From JAAFJM01 sp964529175 (GTDB lineage: Bacteria; Bacteroidota; Bacteroidia; UKL13-3), in the NCBI GenBank assembly GCA_964529175.1, contig CAZGVO010000004.1:242790-306789 (forward strand): a DNA stretch of 64,000 nucleotides. Reading direction: 5' to 3'. This document shows, piece by piece, positions 51,254 to 61,200 of the stretch. The notes under the pieces are model-generated. The model made no database searches and was not told the DNA's origin. It worked only from the letters and a program-made list of their open reading frames with translations. Numbering within the stretch: position 1 is the first letter of the stretch; each line of letters starts with the position of its first letter. A program made the translations under genes and the position numbers.

Positions 51254-51297
51254 CATTTCGCAGTTTTGTCATTTCGCATTTCGCACTTTTGCTCGTT
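51254..51297. repeat. Heptad words TCATTTC / GCATTTC / GCACTTT
   Basis: A short heptad-register stretch related to that at 12690-12830. The remainder of the spacer (51157-51253) contains TTTGATT and ATTGCTT words with looser periodicity and no gene. Confidence 0.6.
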
Positions 51298-51363
51298 CTA
51301 AACCTTTTATCAAAATTACTTTGTAATTGGATTTATAATGTTCATTTTTGAAAATCAAATTAC

Positions 51364-52620
51364 ATGAAAAACCTCCAAATAATTTTTACTCAAATAAAAG
51401 AAAGTGCCATTTCTGCGCTTCATACCATGTATGTAAACAAGGTGAGAACTCTACTTTCTACTTTGGGTATTACCATTGGTATTTTTTGTATTATAGCAGT
51501 ATTAGCTGTGGTGGAAAGTTTTGAAAATAATTTGCACCAAAGTGTAGAAAGTTTGGGAAATGATGTAATTTTTATTGAAAAAATGCCTTGGACTTTTGGA
51601 CCCGGCTATAAATGGTGGAAATACATGAGCAGACCCAATGCTTCGATTGACGAATTAAAAACTATTGAACAAAAATCAGAATTATCTGATGCGCAAATGT
51701 TAACCATTTCTATTGGAGGTAAAACCATAAAAAATGGTTCTAACAGTGCCACAGGAACCGATATACAAGGTGTTACACACGACTTTTACTTGGTACGCAA
51801 TTTCAATTTATACCAAGGCCGCTATTTTACCGAAAATGAGTCGGAAAATGGGAATATGATTTGTATTATTGGTTATAATTTAGCTGAAACGCTTTTCCCC
51901 AATACCAATCCTATAAATAAAAGCATCAAAATATCGGGTATAAAATTTAATATTATTGGCGTATTTGCCAAAGAAGGCGAAAGTTTAATAGGCAATAGTT
52001 TAGATAATGTAACCATAATTCCTGTAAATGCAGCCGCTAGGTTTGTGCGCATTAATAGCGATGATGCACAAAGTAAAATACATGTAAAAGCAGGCTTGGC
52101 GGGTGTACCCGCTTTGGAGCAAGAGTTAAATGGCATTATGCGCAGCAAGCGTAAATTACGCCCTGGACAAGAAGAAAATTTTGCCTTAAATAAAATTACT
52201 TTAATTACCCAACAGCTTGATAAAACATTTGTAACGGTAAACATAGCAGGGTGGATTATTGGGCTTTTTGCCATGTTAGTAGGTGGATTTGGTATAGCCA
52301 ATATTATGTTTGTAAGTGTAAAAGAACGTACTAACCAAATTGGTATTCAAAAAAGTTTGGGAGCTAAAAATTATTTTATTCTAATTGAATTTTTAATAGA
52401 AGCTGTAATACTTTGCCTATTGGGCTGCGCCATTGGTTTGCTTTTGGTTTGGGGCATTATAGCCATTTTAGGAGCTGCTTTCGATGTTACTTTTTTCTTG
52501 AGCATTAAAAACATTGTAATTGGTGTATTTACTAGCATTTGTATTGGGGTAATTTCAGGTTTTTTACCTGCATTGAGCGCAAGCAAATTAAACCCAGTAG
52601 ATGCTATCAGAAGTAAATAA
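51364..52620 (+). CDS. MacB-type ABC transporter permease
   Basis: 418 residues with the MacB/FtsX layout: one N-terminal helix (about 33-55), a periplasmic MacB-type domain (60-270) and three C-terminal helices (about 288-310, 340-365, 375-400). GGFGIANIMFVSVKERTNQI and the final SKLNPVDAIRSK are diagnostic. No ATPase or membrane-fusion gene is adjacent, so the partner ATPase is encoded elsewhere. Probable roles are export of a small molecule or lipoprotein release; this cannot be decided. Confidence 0.92.
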   Translation: MKNLQIIFTQIKESAISALHTMYVNKVRTLLSTLGITIGIFCIIAVLAVVESFENNLHQSVESLGNDVIFIEKMPWTFGPGYKWWKYMSRPNASIDELKTIEQKSELSDAQMLTISIGGKTIKNGSNSATGTDIQGVTHDFYLVRNFNLYQGRYFTENESENGNMICIIGYNLAETLFPNTNPINKSIKISGIKFNIIGVFAKEGESLIGNSLDNVTIIPVNAAARFVRINSDDAQSKIHVKAGLAGVPALEQELNGIMRSKRKLRPGQEENFALNKITLITQQLDKTFVTVNIAGWIIGLFAMLVGGFGIANIMFVSVKERTNQIGIQKSLGAKNYFILIEFLIEAVILCLLGCAIGLLLVWGIIAILGAAFDVTFFLSIKNIVIGVFTSICIGVISGFLPALSASKLNPVDAIRSK

Positions 52621-52783
52621 ATCAACGATTATTCTATGCTTTCCCTTCAAAACCAAGTAAATTAATTGATTTCATTATTTTAATACACATTTACTGTTAA
52701 GTGTATTCTTATTAAATTTTTCCATAAAAATTGATATTGGCATAAATTTTTTCTTACTTTACATTCGCTTAATGTGAAATACT

Positions 52784-52791
52784 TACATTTG
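52784..52791 (+). promoter_or_regulatory. Putative -7 element TACATTTG
   Basis: An exact TAnnTTTG lies 19 bases before ATG 52810. It argues that the upstream in-frame ATG at 52774 is not used. Confidence 0.55.
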
Positions 52792-52809
52792 CCCGCTTTA
52801 TTCAAATTT

Positions 52810-55590
52810 ATGTTTAAAAAATTTTATATAATCGTAGTAATCTTATTGTTAACCAGTAATGTTTATGCCCAAACCTGCCCAGGAGGCAGCAGCAGCGGAC
52901 CATTACCAACCAAATGTTTTGAAATAGAAAGTATTTTGGCTGATGCCTGCGGACCGGTAGAAGGGCAAGATGAAATGGTGAGATTAAGAATAGGCCCCAA
53001 TGCGATAGCTCTTAACACAATAAATACGGTTGTTTGGCAAACAGTAAATACATGGTTAGGTTTTTGTAGCTTTAATGCATCGCAATTGAACAAAATAAAT
53101 ACTATGAATAACAGCATTACTGCTGCGGGTAATTGTGGTAGATTTATTCCTGTTAACCCAGGAGGAACCATTCCTGCATATGCTAAAGTTTTGTTTTTAA
53201 CAAGTTTAGATTTTAGTGCAACTGCTCACGATTTTTCAGGATTAACAGATACATTATACGTTATAGCACAATGTTCGGGAAATACCGGTGGACATTTTAC
53301 CAACTCTGGAAATGCAACTAGGACTTTAATTATTAGAACCGCTACTTGCGGAGATACTGTAACATGGAACTCGGCCAACTTAACTGGTGGTGATGGCGCT
53401 ACCATTAATTTTACGTTTTCAGGCACTCCAAGTTATGTAAACTATGGTTGTACACTGCCAGTAACTCCTTTTAGCTGCGATGCAGGAACTACTAACCCAA
53501 GTTATTGCAATGGCGTAACAGTTCCTTTATCGGGAACTGCCACTGGAACCAATTGTTACGTATGGCAAGTAGCCGACACGTCAACTGGCTCATTTACAGA
53601 CAGTACTAATTTAATAACAGGTTTTACCATTAAACCTGGTTATGTAGGAGCAATAAAGCTATATTTAATAGCTAGAGCCAATTGCAGTACCAAAAAAGAT
53701 TCTGTTACATTTAATGCAACTGGAGCTGTGGGAACTTTATTTGCAGGAAACGATACTTCTGTTTGTAATGCCAACACTTTTACAGTTAATGCAAGCAGCA
53801 CAGCAACAGGAACTTATACTTGGACAGAAAATGGAGTAGGCTCATTTGCAAATGCCAATATTTTAAAACCAAACTACATCCCTACTACTGCTGATACTGG
53901 CTCAGTTTTAATGATAGTAACCCAAACTACTGCATGTGGCGCATTAAAAGATACTGTAAAAGTAGATTTTATAGGTAAAAAAAGTCCTTATTTTACTTTA
54001 AGTGATAGCAATTTTTGTTATAACAATGTACCAATTAATATTACCGCAACACCAACAATTGCTGGAGGTGTATTTAGCAGTAATATTGGTAGTTTTGCCG
54101 GTAATATACACACTTTTAATGCAGTAGGTAATTTTATAATAAAATATAAAATAGGCAATGGAGCTTGTGCTGATTCATTAACTAAACCTATTAATTCGTA
54201 TGCTCATGCCGATCCAACATTTAACTTGAGCGATACCATGGTTTGTAAAAACAGTGCAGTGGTTACATTAACCCCAACACAAACTGGGGGTGTATTTAGC
54301 GGAACAAGATTAACTGGCAATCAATTTAATCCAGACACTGTTGGAATTTTTGCCATGAAATATAAAATTACAAATGGTTTATGTGTAGATTCATTGATAA
54401 AAAATATTACAGTAAATGATAAACCCGACCCAGCATTTACAAGCCCCAAAGCTTTATTTTGCTTAAACGATGCAGCAGTTACATTAACTCCAACAAACAC
54501 GGGAGGTGTATTTAGTGGAAGTAATTTAGTAGGTAACATATTTACCCCAGCTAGTATTGGTTTATTTACTATAAAACACAAAATATCAACCACTTACTGC
54601 TCAGACTCAACTACCTTAAATTTAACTGTAGTTGCCAAACCTGATCCGGAATTTACCTTAAGCGACACATTAGTATGTGTTGGAAGTGGTAATATTACAT
54701 TAACCCCACCACAAACTGGTGGAACATTTTATGGAACAGATGTTAGTGGACAACAATTTACGCCCAATACATCAGGAACATTTTTCATAAAATATGTAAT
54801 TAACAATACCAATTGCAAAGACTCGACAGAGAAAAAAGTAACCGTTTTAGATAAAGTAGATGCATCATTTACCACATCAGATTCAGTATTTTGTATTAAC
54901 GATAATATAGCTTCATTCACTCCAACACAAACTGGTGGTGTGTTTAGCGGAACTAATGTAATAGGACAAACTTTTAGGCCAATAAGTGTTGGTTCATTCA
55001 AAGTAAAGCATTTAATAGCCAATCAAGCTTGCGCAGATAGTGCTTTTAGAACCATGCAAGTATTTGACAAACCCACAGCTGATTTTACTTTTTCACCCAG
55101 TAATCCTACCGTTGAAGACAGTGTTCAGTTTACATTTACAGGCACCAATGCTACTGGCTGGCTATGGAGTTTTGGCGATGCCAATAACTCAACTAGTATT
55201 TTAAAAGATCCAAAGTTTTTATTTCCTGATGCCAAAGTTTACAGAACACTTTTATTGGTTACTAACGATGCTGGCTGCACTGATACCATATCTAAAGGTG
55301 TGCCTGTTTTATTGAAAGAAAGCTTATTTGTGCCAAATGTATTTACTCCACAAAACGATGGTACAAATGATTATTTTACTGTTAAATCGTCAGGAATAAA
55401 TATTTTTAGTATGAAAATATATAACCGTTGGGGTGGCTTAATTTATGAAACCAATCAAATAGCTCCAGGTTGGGATGGCACTTACGATGGAAATCCTTGT
55501 CCTGTAGGAGTTTACTTTTATATTATTACTGCCACTTCTAACAATAAAAAAACTTATAACTTAAACGGAACGGTAACTTTGTTGCGCTAA
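52810..55590 (+). CDS. Large T9SS type B (gliding-motility C-terminal) adhesin-like protein
   Basis: 926 residues from ATG 52810 with a signal peptide (MFKKFYIIVVILLLTSNVYA). The N-terminal 230 residues are a lamin-tail-like or beta-sandwich domain. Residues about 390-750 hold six tandem repeats of roughly 70-75 residues with the core LTPTQTGGVFSGT, spaced cysteines (VC, LC) and a DSLI-type end. A PKD domain follows (TGWLWSFGDANNSTS). The C-terminal 85 residues (LFVPNVFTPQNDGTNDYF ... RWGGLIYETN) are the gliding motility-associated type B sorting domain for type IX secretion. Likely a surface adhesin (inference). Confidence 0.9.
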   Translation: MFKKFYIIVVILLLTSNVYAQTCPGGSSSGPLPTKCFEIESILADACGPVEGQDEMVRLRIGPNAIALNTINTVVWQTVNTWLGFCSFNASQLNKINTMNNSITAAGNCGRFIPVNPGGTIPAYAKVLFLTSLDFSATAHDFSGLTDTLYVIAQCSGNTGGHFTNSGNATRTLIIRTATCGDTVTWNSANLTGGDGATINFTFSGTPSYVNYGCTLPVTPFSCDAGTTNPSYCNGVTVPLSGTATGTNCYVWQVADTSTGSFTDSTNLITGFTIKPGYVGAIKLYLIARANCSTKKDSVTFNATGAVGTLFAGNDTSVCNANTFTVNASSTATGTYTWTENGVGSFANANILKPNYIPTTADTGSVLMIVTQTTACGALKDTVKVDFIGKKSPYFTLSDSNFCYNNVPINITATPTIAGGVFSSNIGSFAGNIHTFNAVGNFIIKYKIGNGACADSLTKPINSYAHADPTFNLSDTMVCKNSAVVTLTPTQTGGVFSGTRLTGNQFNPDTVGIFAMKYKITNGLCVDSLIKNITVNDKPDPAFTSPKALFCLNDAAVTLTPTNTGGVFSGSNLVGNIFTPASIGLFTIKHKISTTYCSDSTTLNLTVVAKPDPEFTLSDTLVCVGSGNITLTPPQTGGTFYGTDVSGQQFTPNTSGTFFIKYVINNTNCKDSTEKKVTVLDKVDASFTTSDSVFCINDNIASFTPTQTGGVFSGTNVIGQTFRPISVGSFKVKHLIANQACADSAFRTMQVFDKPTADFTFSPSNPTVEDSVQFTFTGTNATGWLWSFGDANNSTSILKDPKFLFPDAKVYRTLLLVTNDAGCTDTISKGVPVLLKESLFVPNVFTPQNDGTNDYFTVKSSGINIFSMKIYNRWGGLIYETNQIAPGWDGTYDGNPCPVGVYFYIITATSNNKKTYNLNGTVTLLR

Positions 55591-55654
55591 AATTATTGCT
55601 AAATATTTACCATAATTTTATAAAAAAATAGATACATTCGTTTCTTTTAAGATT

Positions 55655-56389
55655 ATGAAATTATCGCGTAAATCGTTTGTAAAATCGGCTGCATTACTAG
55701 CCGGTGCCACTATATTGAATTCAGAAAAAACTGAAGCTAAAATTAACAATATTTTAGCTAAAATGGATAAAGATTTTGCTTTACCTCCATTAGGTTATAA
55801 CTACGATGCTTTGGAGCCATTTATTGACAAACAAACCATGGAAATTCATTACACCAAGCACCACCAAGCTTATGTAAATAAACTGAATGAAGCCAAGGCT
55901 AAAATAGAAAAATGGAATTTCAAAAATTTAGAAGATGTATTGGCTAACATTAATAATGTTCCTGCTGATTTACAGGCTGCTGTACGTAATAATGCAGGCG
56001 GACATTTTAACCATACTTTATTTTGGAGTTTGCTAAAAACCAATACACAACCAAGTGAAAAAACCTTGAAAGTGATTAACCAAAATTTTGAAAGTTTAGA
56101 TAATTTCAAACAACAATTTACCAAAGCGGCCATGGGGACTTTTGGCAGCGGCTGGGCTTGGTTAATTAAGCAAGATGGTAAACTTAAAATAATAAACACA
56201 CCCAATCAAGATAACCCATTGATGAAAGGCATAATAAAAGAATTGGGAACTCCCATTATAGCCTTAGATGTGTGGGAACATGCTTATTACTTAAAATACC
56301 AAAACAAACGTGCTGATTATGTTACCGCATTTTGGAGTGTATTGAATTGGGATAAGGTGGAAGAATTGTTGGTTGCTGCTAGTCGTTAG
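55655..56389 (+). CDS. Exported Fe/Mn superoxide dismutase
   Basis: 244 residues. The catalytic part (about 40-244) is a normal iron/manganese superoxide dismutase: metal ligands are His65 (EIHYTKHH), His120 (HFNHTLFW), Asp205 and His209 (LDVWEHAYY). GTFGSGWAWL (161-170) is conserved. Before it lies a 37-residue leader, MKLSRKSFVKSAALLAGATI, which resembles a twin-arginine signal with R-K instead of R-R, so export to the periplasm is likely but the route is uncertain. The choice of metal cannot be made by eye. Confidence 0.93.
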   Translation: MKLSRKSFVKSAALLAGATILNSEKTEAKINNILAKMDKDFALPPLGYNYDALEPFIDKQTMEIHYTKHHQAYVNKLNEAKAKIEKWNFKNLEDVLANINNVPADLQAAVRNNAGGHFNHTLFWSLLKTNTQPSEKTLKVINQNFESLDNFKQQFTKAAMGTFGSGWAWLIKQDGKLKIINTPNQDNPLMKGIIKELGTPIIALDVWEHAYYLKYQNKRADYVTAFWSVLNWDKVEELLVAASR

Positions 56390-56545
56390 TCTCTGACAGT
56401 TTATAGACCATAGATGATTGATAACGAAACAAGAATAATCAGTTCAACAATATAACAATTACCCCCCGATTTATTAGAACAACAATTCATCAATTTAACA
56501 ATAAACATCATCTACACTCAAACTACCATATTACCCAATAATTAT

Positions 56546-57148
56546 TTGCCTAACTTGGTTTACATAAAACATTTGTTAACCGCTGAGGAAGTATTTATAG
56601 AAAAACACCAAAACTATATTAAACAAACATATAGCAATAGGTGTAAAATTTTAAGTGCAAACGGAATTCAGGTATTAAGTATTCCGACCATTAAAATACA
56701 CCACGAAAAACAACCAATAGGTTTGGTAAAAATAAATTACGAAGAAGATTGGCAAAAGCAACATTGGCTAGCTTTTCAAAGTGCTTATGGAAAATCGGCT
56801 TTTTGGTTTTATTACAAAGATTATTTTGAAACATTTTACCTTAAAAACAAATACGAATACTTGTTTGAATTGAATATGGATTTGTTAAAATTAGTAATCA
56901 AATTACTAAAGGTAGAAAAACAAATAAGTAGCACTGATGCTTTTAGACCTGAATACAATAATGCATTGGATTTGAGAAATTATTTTGATGCTAAAAACAG
57001 AAATAAGGCTGAATTAGAAGAGGCTGAAAAACTAAAGAAATACTTACAAGTATTTACCGAAAAGTATCCATTTCAATCCAATTTATCAATACTTGATTTA
57101 TTAATGAATCAAGGGCCTTTAAGCAAAAACTATTTACTAAATGATTAA
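56546..57148 (+). CDS. WbqC-like family protein
   Basis: 200 residues. LTAEEVFIEKHQNYIKQTYS, LSIPTIKIH and WQKQHWLAFQSAYGKSAFWF match the WbqC family (PF08889), sometimes linked to glycan biosynthesis and common in Bacteroidota as a housekeeping-like gene. The start is TTG at 56546 with no ATG close by. It overlaps mnmH by eight bases, so the two are coupled, which is an odd pairing for a glycan protein. Confidence 0.82.
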   Translation: MPNLVYIKHLLTAEEVFIEKHQNYIKQTYSNRCKILSANGIQVLSIPTIKIHHEKQPIGLVKINYEEDWQKQHWLAFQSAYGKSAFWFYYKDYFETFYLKNKYEYLFELNMDLLKLVIKLLKVEKQISSTDAFRPEYNNALDLRNYFDAKNRNKAELEEAEKLKKYLQVFTEKYPFQSNLSILDLLMNQGPLSKNYLLND

Positions 57149-58136
57149 GGTAATATCGTCTGTTACCGAGGTTTTTGCACTGCAAGAACATATTCCATTA
57201 ATTGATGTAAGGGCTCCCATTGAGTTTGAGCAAGGCCATATTCCAAATGCTATTAATTTACCCATTTTAGATAACGAAAACCGAAAATTAGTTGGCACTT
57301 GCTATAAACAAAATGGACATGAAGCTGCTGTTATTTTGGGTTATAAATTAGTTGGGCCGCAGTTTTATTTATTGGTAAAACAAGCTTATAAATTGTTTCC
57401 AAATAAAAAGATAATAATCAACTGTTATCGTGGTGGATTGCGCAGCCGAATTATGGCTAACTTATTAAGCACTGCAGGTTTTGAGGTTTATTTACTGCAA
57501 GGTGGTTATAAAAAATTTAGGCATTGGGTATTGAGTACATTGAATGAACCTTACCAATTTAAAGTTTTGGGAGGTTACACAGGCAGTGGAAAAACTGTTA
57601 TTTTAAAAGAGTTAGTGACTAAAAATATACAAGTATTAGATTTAGAAGGATTGGCCAATCACCGAGGTTCTGCTTTTGGAAATTTGGGTATGCCAGAGCA
57701 ACCTACTAATGAAATGTTTGAAAACTTAATTGCGGTACAATTGCAAAAATTTGATACAAAAAAAACTATTTGGGTAGAAGATGAAAGCAGTTTAATAGGC
57801 AGATGCAAAGTTCCCAAACCTATATACGAAAACATGCGAAAAAGTACCCTTTATTTTTTAGCAATTGATTTAGAAAAACGTATTGTTAATATAGTGAATG
57901 AATACGGACAATTTGATAAAGCTATTTTACAACAAGCTACCCAAAAGTTGTACAAACGTTTAGGTGATTTACGCACCCGAGAAGCCATACAATTATTAGA
58001 TGAAAATAACTTGGCTGATTGGGCAAAAGCCATATTAATATACTACGATAAAACTTATTTATTTGGCGTTTCAAAACGCGAACCACAATTAATTAAAAAA
58101 ATAGATATGGATTTTATGGAACAAATAAATTTTTAG
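57141..58136 (+). CDS. mnmH: tRNA 2-selenouridine synthase MnmH
   Basis: 331 residues. It converts 2-thiouridine at the wobble position of certain tRNAs to 2-geranylthio and 2-selenouridine forms using selenophosphate. The N-terminal rhodanese domain (1-130) has LIDVRAPIEFEQGHIPNAIN and the active cysteine Cys95 (INCYRGGLRS). The P-loop domain has GGYTGSGKT (144-152) and NHRGSAFG. No selD lies in the window. It overlaps the WbqC-like gene upstream and is followed by a terminator at 58166. Confidence 0.94.
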   Translation: MIKVISSVTEVFALQEHIPLIDVRAPIEFEQGHIPNAINLPILDNENRKLVGTCYKQNGHEAAVILGYKLVGPQFYLLVKQAYKLFPNKKIIINCYRGGLRSRIMANLLSTAGFEVYLLQGGYKKFRHWVLSTLNEPYQFKVLGGYTGSGKTVILKELVTKNIQVLDLEGLANHRGSAFGNLGMPEQPTNEMFENLIAVQLQKFDTKKTIWVEDESSLIGRCKVPKPIYENMRKSTLYFLAIDLEKRIVNIVNEYGQFDKAILQQATQKLYKRLGDLRTREAIQLLDENNLADWAKAILIYYDKTYLFGVSKREPQLIKKIDMDFMEQINF

Positions 58137-58165
58137 AGAATTTTCTTATGCAAGTATAACTGCCT

Positions 58166-58193
58166 AAAGACCCAAGCAATTGTGTCTTTTTTT
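58166..58193 (+). terminator. Rho-independent terminator, AAAGACCCAA type
   Basis: AAAGACCCAA pairs with TTGTGTCTTT (one mismatch) around GCAA, then a T run. It is nearly identical to the terminator at 61968. Confidence 0.8.
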
Positions 58194-58285
58194 GTTTTAG
58201 AGAAATTTATTTAATCATTAACATTTGGAATTAATTTTTAATTTAAAACACTAACTATTATAATTGTGAATCTTAAATTAAATCA

Positions 58286-61200
58286 ATGAAAAAACTTTTT
58301 TACTTGTTAGCAATTACTTGCTTAATGGTTTTTAGCAAAACAACTTTTGCGAGTCACTTAGCGGGATGTGATATTAGTTACGCTTGTACTAGCACCCCTA
58401 ATGTTTACAAAGTAACCATGAAAATTTATAGAGATTGTGTGGGAATTCCTTTGTGTCCTAATTGCTCCAACACCATTCCAACTGGCACAGTTGTTGGTTG
58501 TACAACTGCCTCATCTGGTTTTACCACCTCCATAATTGGGGCAACAGGCACTTTTACTGGTGTTAATTATGGCACTTTTACTTTAAATGCAGTAGTTGCT
58601 AGCAGTGGCATAGATATCATTCAAACCTGTACCAGTGTAAGAACCATTTGTACCAATTGCAATACAAGAACTGCTGGCACTTATAGTCCAGGTATAGAGG
58701 TTTATACTTATGAAGGTAATGTAAATTTATCAGCTATTCCAACAGCATGTTGCAAAGTAGTACTAGGTGCTAGTATTTGCTGCAGGAATAACGCATTAAC
58801 TACTATGCAGGCTGGTAATTTTTACACTGAAGCCATTTTAGATAGATGCCAAACATCTTGTAACTCTGCTCCTATATTCAGCAATGAAGCTGTTGTACAG
58901 GTTTGTTCTGGTGTAGATTATGTTTATAATTTAGGAGCTATTGACCCTGATGGAGATTCGTTAAGCTATGCATTTGCTCCTTCTTTACAAAGTGCTAATA
59001 CCAATGTATCATACGTAGCACCTTACAGCCCTGGTTTTCCATTTCCATATTTAGGAGCACCGAATGCAAATGGTACCTTTCCATTCGGGTTACGAATAGA
59101 CTCATCAACTGGTGAAGTAAAATTTAGGCCAATGGGAACTTTTGTTTCTTATTTAGTAATTGGAGTAACACAATGGAGAAAAATAGGGGGAGTTTGGACC
59201 AATGTAGGTTATACAAGGCGTGATGTACAAATACACACCCAGCTTTGCTCTAGTAATAGTGCTCCCATAATAAAAATATTCAAAGAAGGATTAATACAAA
59301 CAACTAGCAATTTCAATACTATAGGAGGAGTTCCTTTTTGTTTAGATATAGTTTGCCAAGACCAACCTAGTTCTGGAGGTTCTGTTGATACCACAGATTT
59401 AACTTGGAATAATCCTGGTTTGTATAGCTCAGCTATGAGTAATGCTACTTTTACCCGTAATTATATTTTAGCACAAAGAGGCATTAATGGGCCCAAAGCT
59501 GATAGTTTCAAATTTTGTTGGACTCCACCAATATCGGCTATTAGAAATACACCATATTCTTTTACAGTAAATGGAACTGATAGATTTTGTCCTATTAGAG
59601 CAACAATTATATCTGGTATAAACATAACTGTTAAAGCGCCCACCCAAATTAGCATTGATACCATAGTTACTAAAAGAATATATTGTAATGATAGAATAAC
59701 CAATACCAATGTAAAATACCAAACAAGTGGGTTAAGTTTATTGAGTAATAATTTATTTACTGTTCAACTCTCTGATTCATTGGGTTCATTTAATAATGCA
59801 ACCACTATTGGGAGTAAACTCAGTACTGATACTGCAGGGCTAATTACTGTAAACATCCCTGCTAATTTACCTTTGAATAAAAATTATAGAATACGTGTAA
59901 ATTGTAGTTCTGACACTAGCTTTAAAGGAATTGATATATCAATCAGTATGGTAAGCGGTTTCGCAAAACCAACCATCACCAGCAGTAAAGATTCTATTTG
60001 TAATGGCTTAACTACCTCTTTACAAGCATCTCCTATTGGTAGTAACTTTACTTACAAATGGTTGAACAATAATCAAGTAATAAACAACGCTACCAACTCC
60101 AACTTGATTATAAATAATGACAGTAATTACCGTGTAATTGTTTCTAATACGGGTTGCACAGATACCTCTTTGGTTAAGAAAATTACTACATTACCAAAAC
60201 CAATAGCGAATATTGGAACAAATATAATTTGTACATCTCTTAATGCCGTTAATATCAATAATTCATCTACCATAGCTAGTGGAACCATGAGTTATAACTG
60301 GACTTTTAGTGATAATACCACCTCTACAACCCTATCTCCTAGCAAAGTATTTACCAATAGCGGTTCTATAATTGCTACTTTAGTGGTTACTTCAAACTTT
60401 AATTGTAAAGATTCAGTCTCCAAAACAATTATTATCAATAGTACACCAATAGCTAATTTTAACATTAACGACACCATACAGTGTATTACTGGAAATAAAT
60501 TTGATTTTATAAATATTAGTATTGGAAATGGCAATAATTATAATTGGACTTTTGGTGACAATACGGTTAGTGCCAATGTAAATCCTTCAAAAACTTATGC
60601 CAATGCAGGAAACTATTTGGTAAAGTTAAGAACCACTAGCAATGGTTGTATTGATTCAATTATCAAACCAATTACGGTGGTTGCTAAAGCAAATAGTGTT
60701 AATTTTTCTATTAACCAAGCTAGTCAATGTTTGGTTGGAAATAATTTTGTGTTTACCAACAATAGTACTCCTAACAATAGTTCATTAACTTATTTTTGGA
60801 CTTTTGGAAATGGTGATACTTCAACTTTACGTTCACCTAATATTACATTTAACAATATTGGTACTTTTGCTGTAAAATTGAAAGTAAATGCCAATAATGA
60901 ATGTGTTGATTCGTTCTCAAGTAATGTGATTGTGAATGCAAACCCTACTGCTAATTTTACTATTAACGATACCTTGCAATGTATAACTGGTAATAGATTT
61001 ACTTTGTTAAATTCAAGTGTTGGTGGTAGCACGTATAATTGGAATTTTGGAGATAATACAGCTAATAATAATATCAATAATAATAAAGTTTACACCAACG
61101 CTGGAAATTATGCTATTAAATTAGTGGCCACTGCAAATGGTTGTAGTGATAGTATTGTTAAAAATGTAAATGTGGTTGCCAAAGCTACCAATATTGATTT

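Noticed and set aside
51364..52620. Complete MacAB-type efflux system
   Set aside because: Only the permease is present. Neighbouring genes are OmpA and a T9SS protein, with no ATPase or fusion protein.
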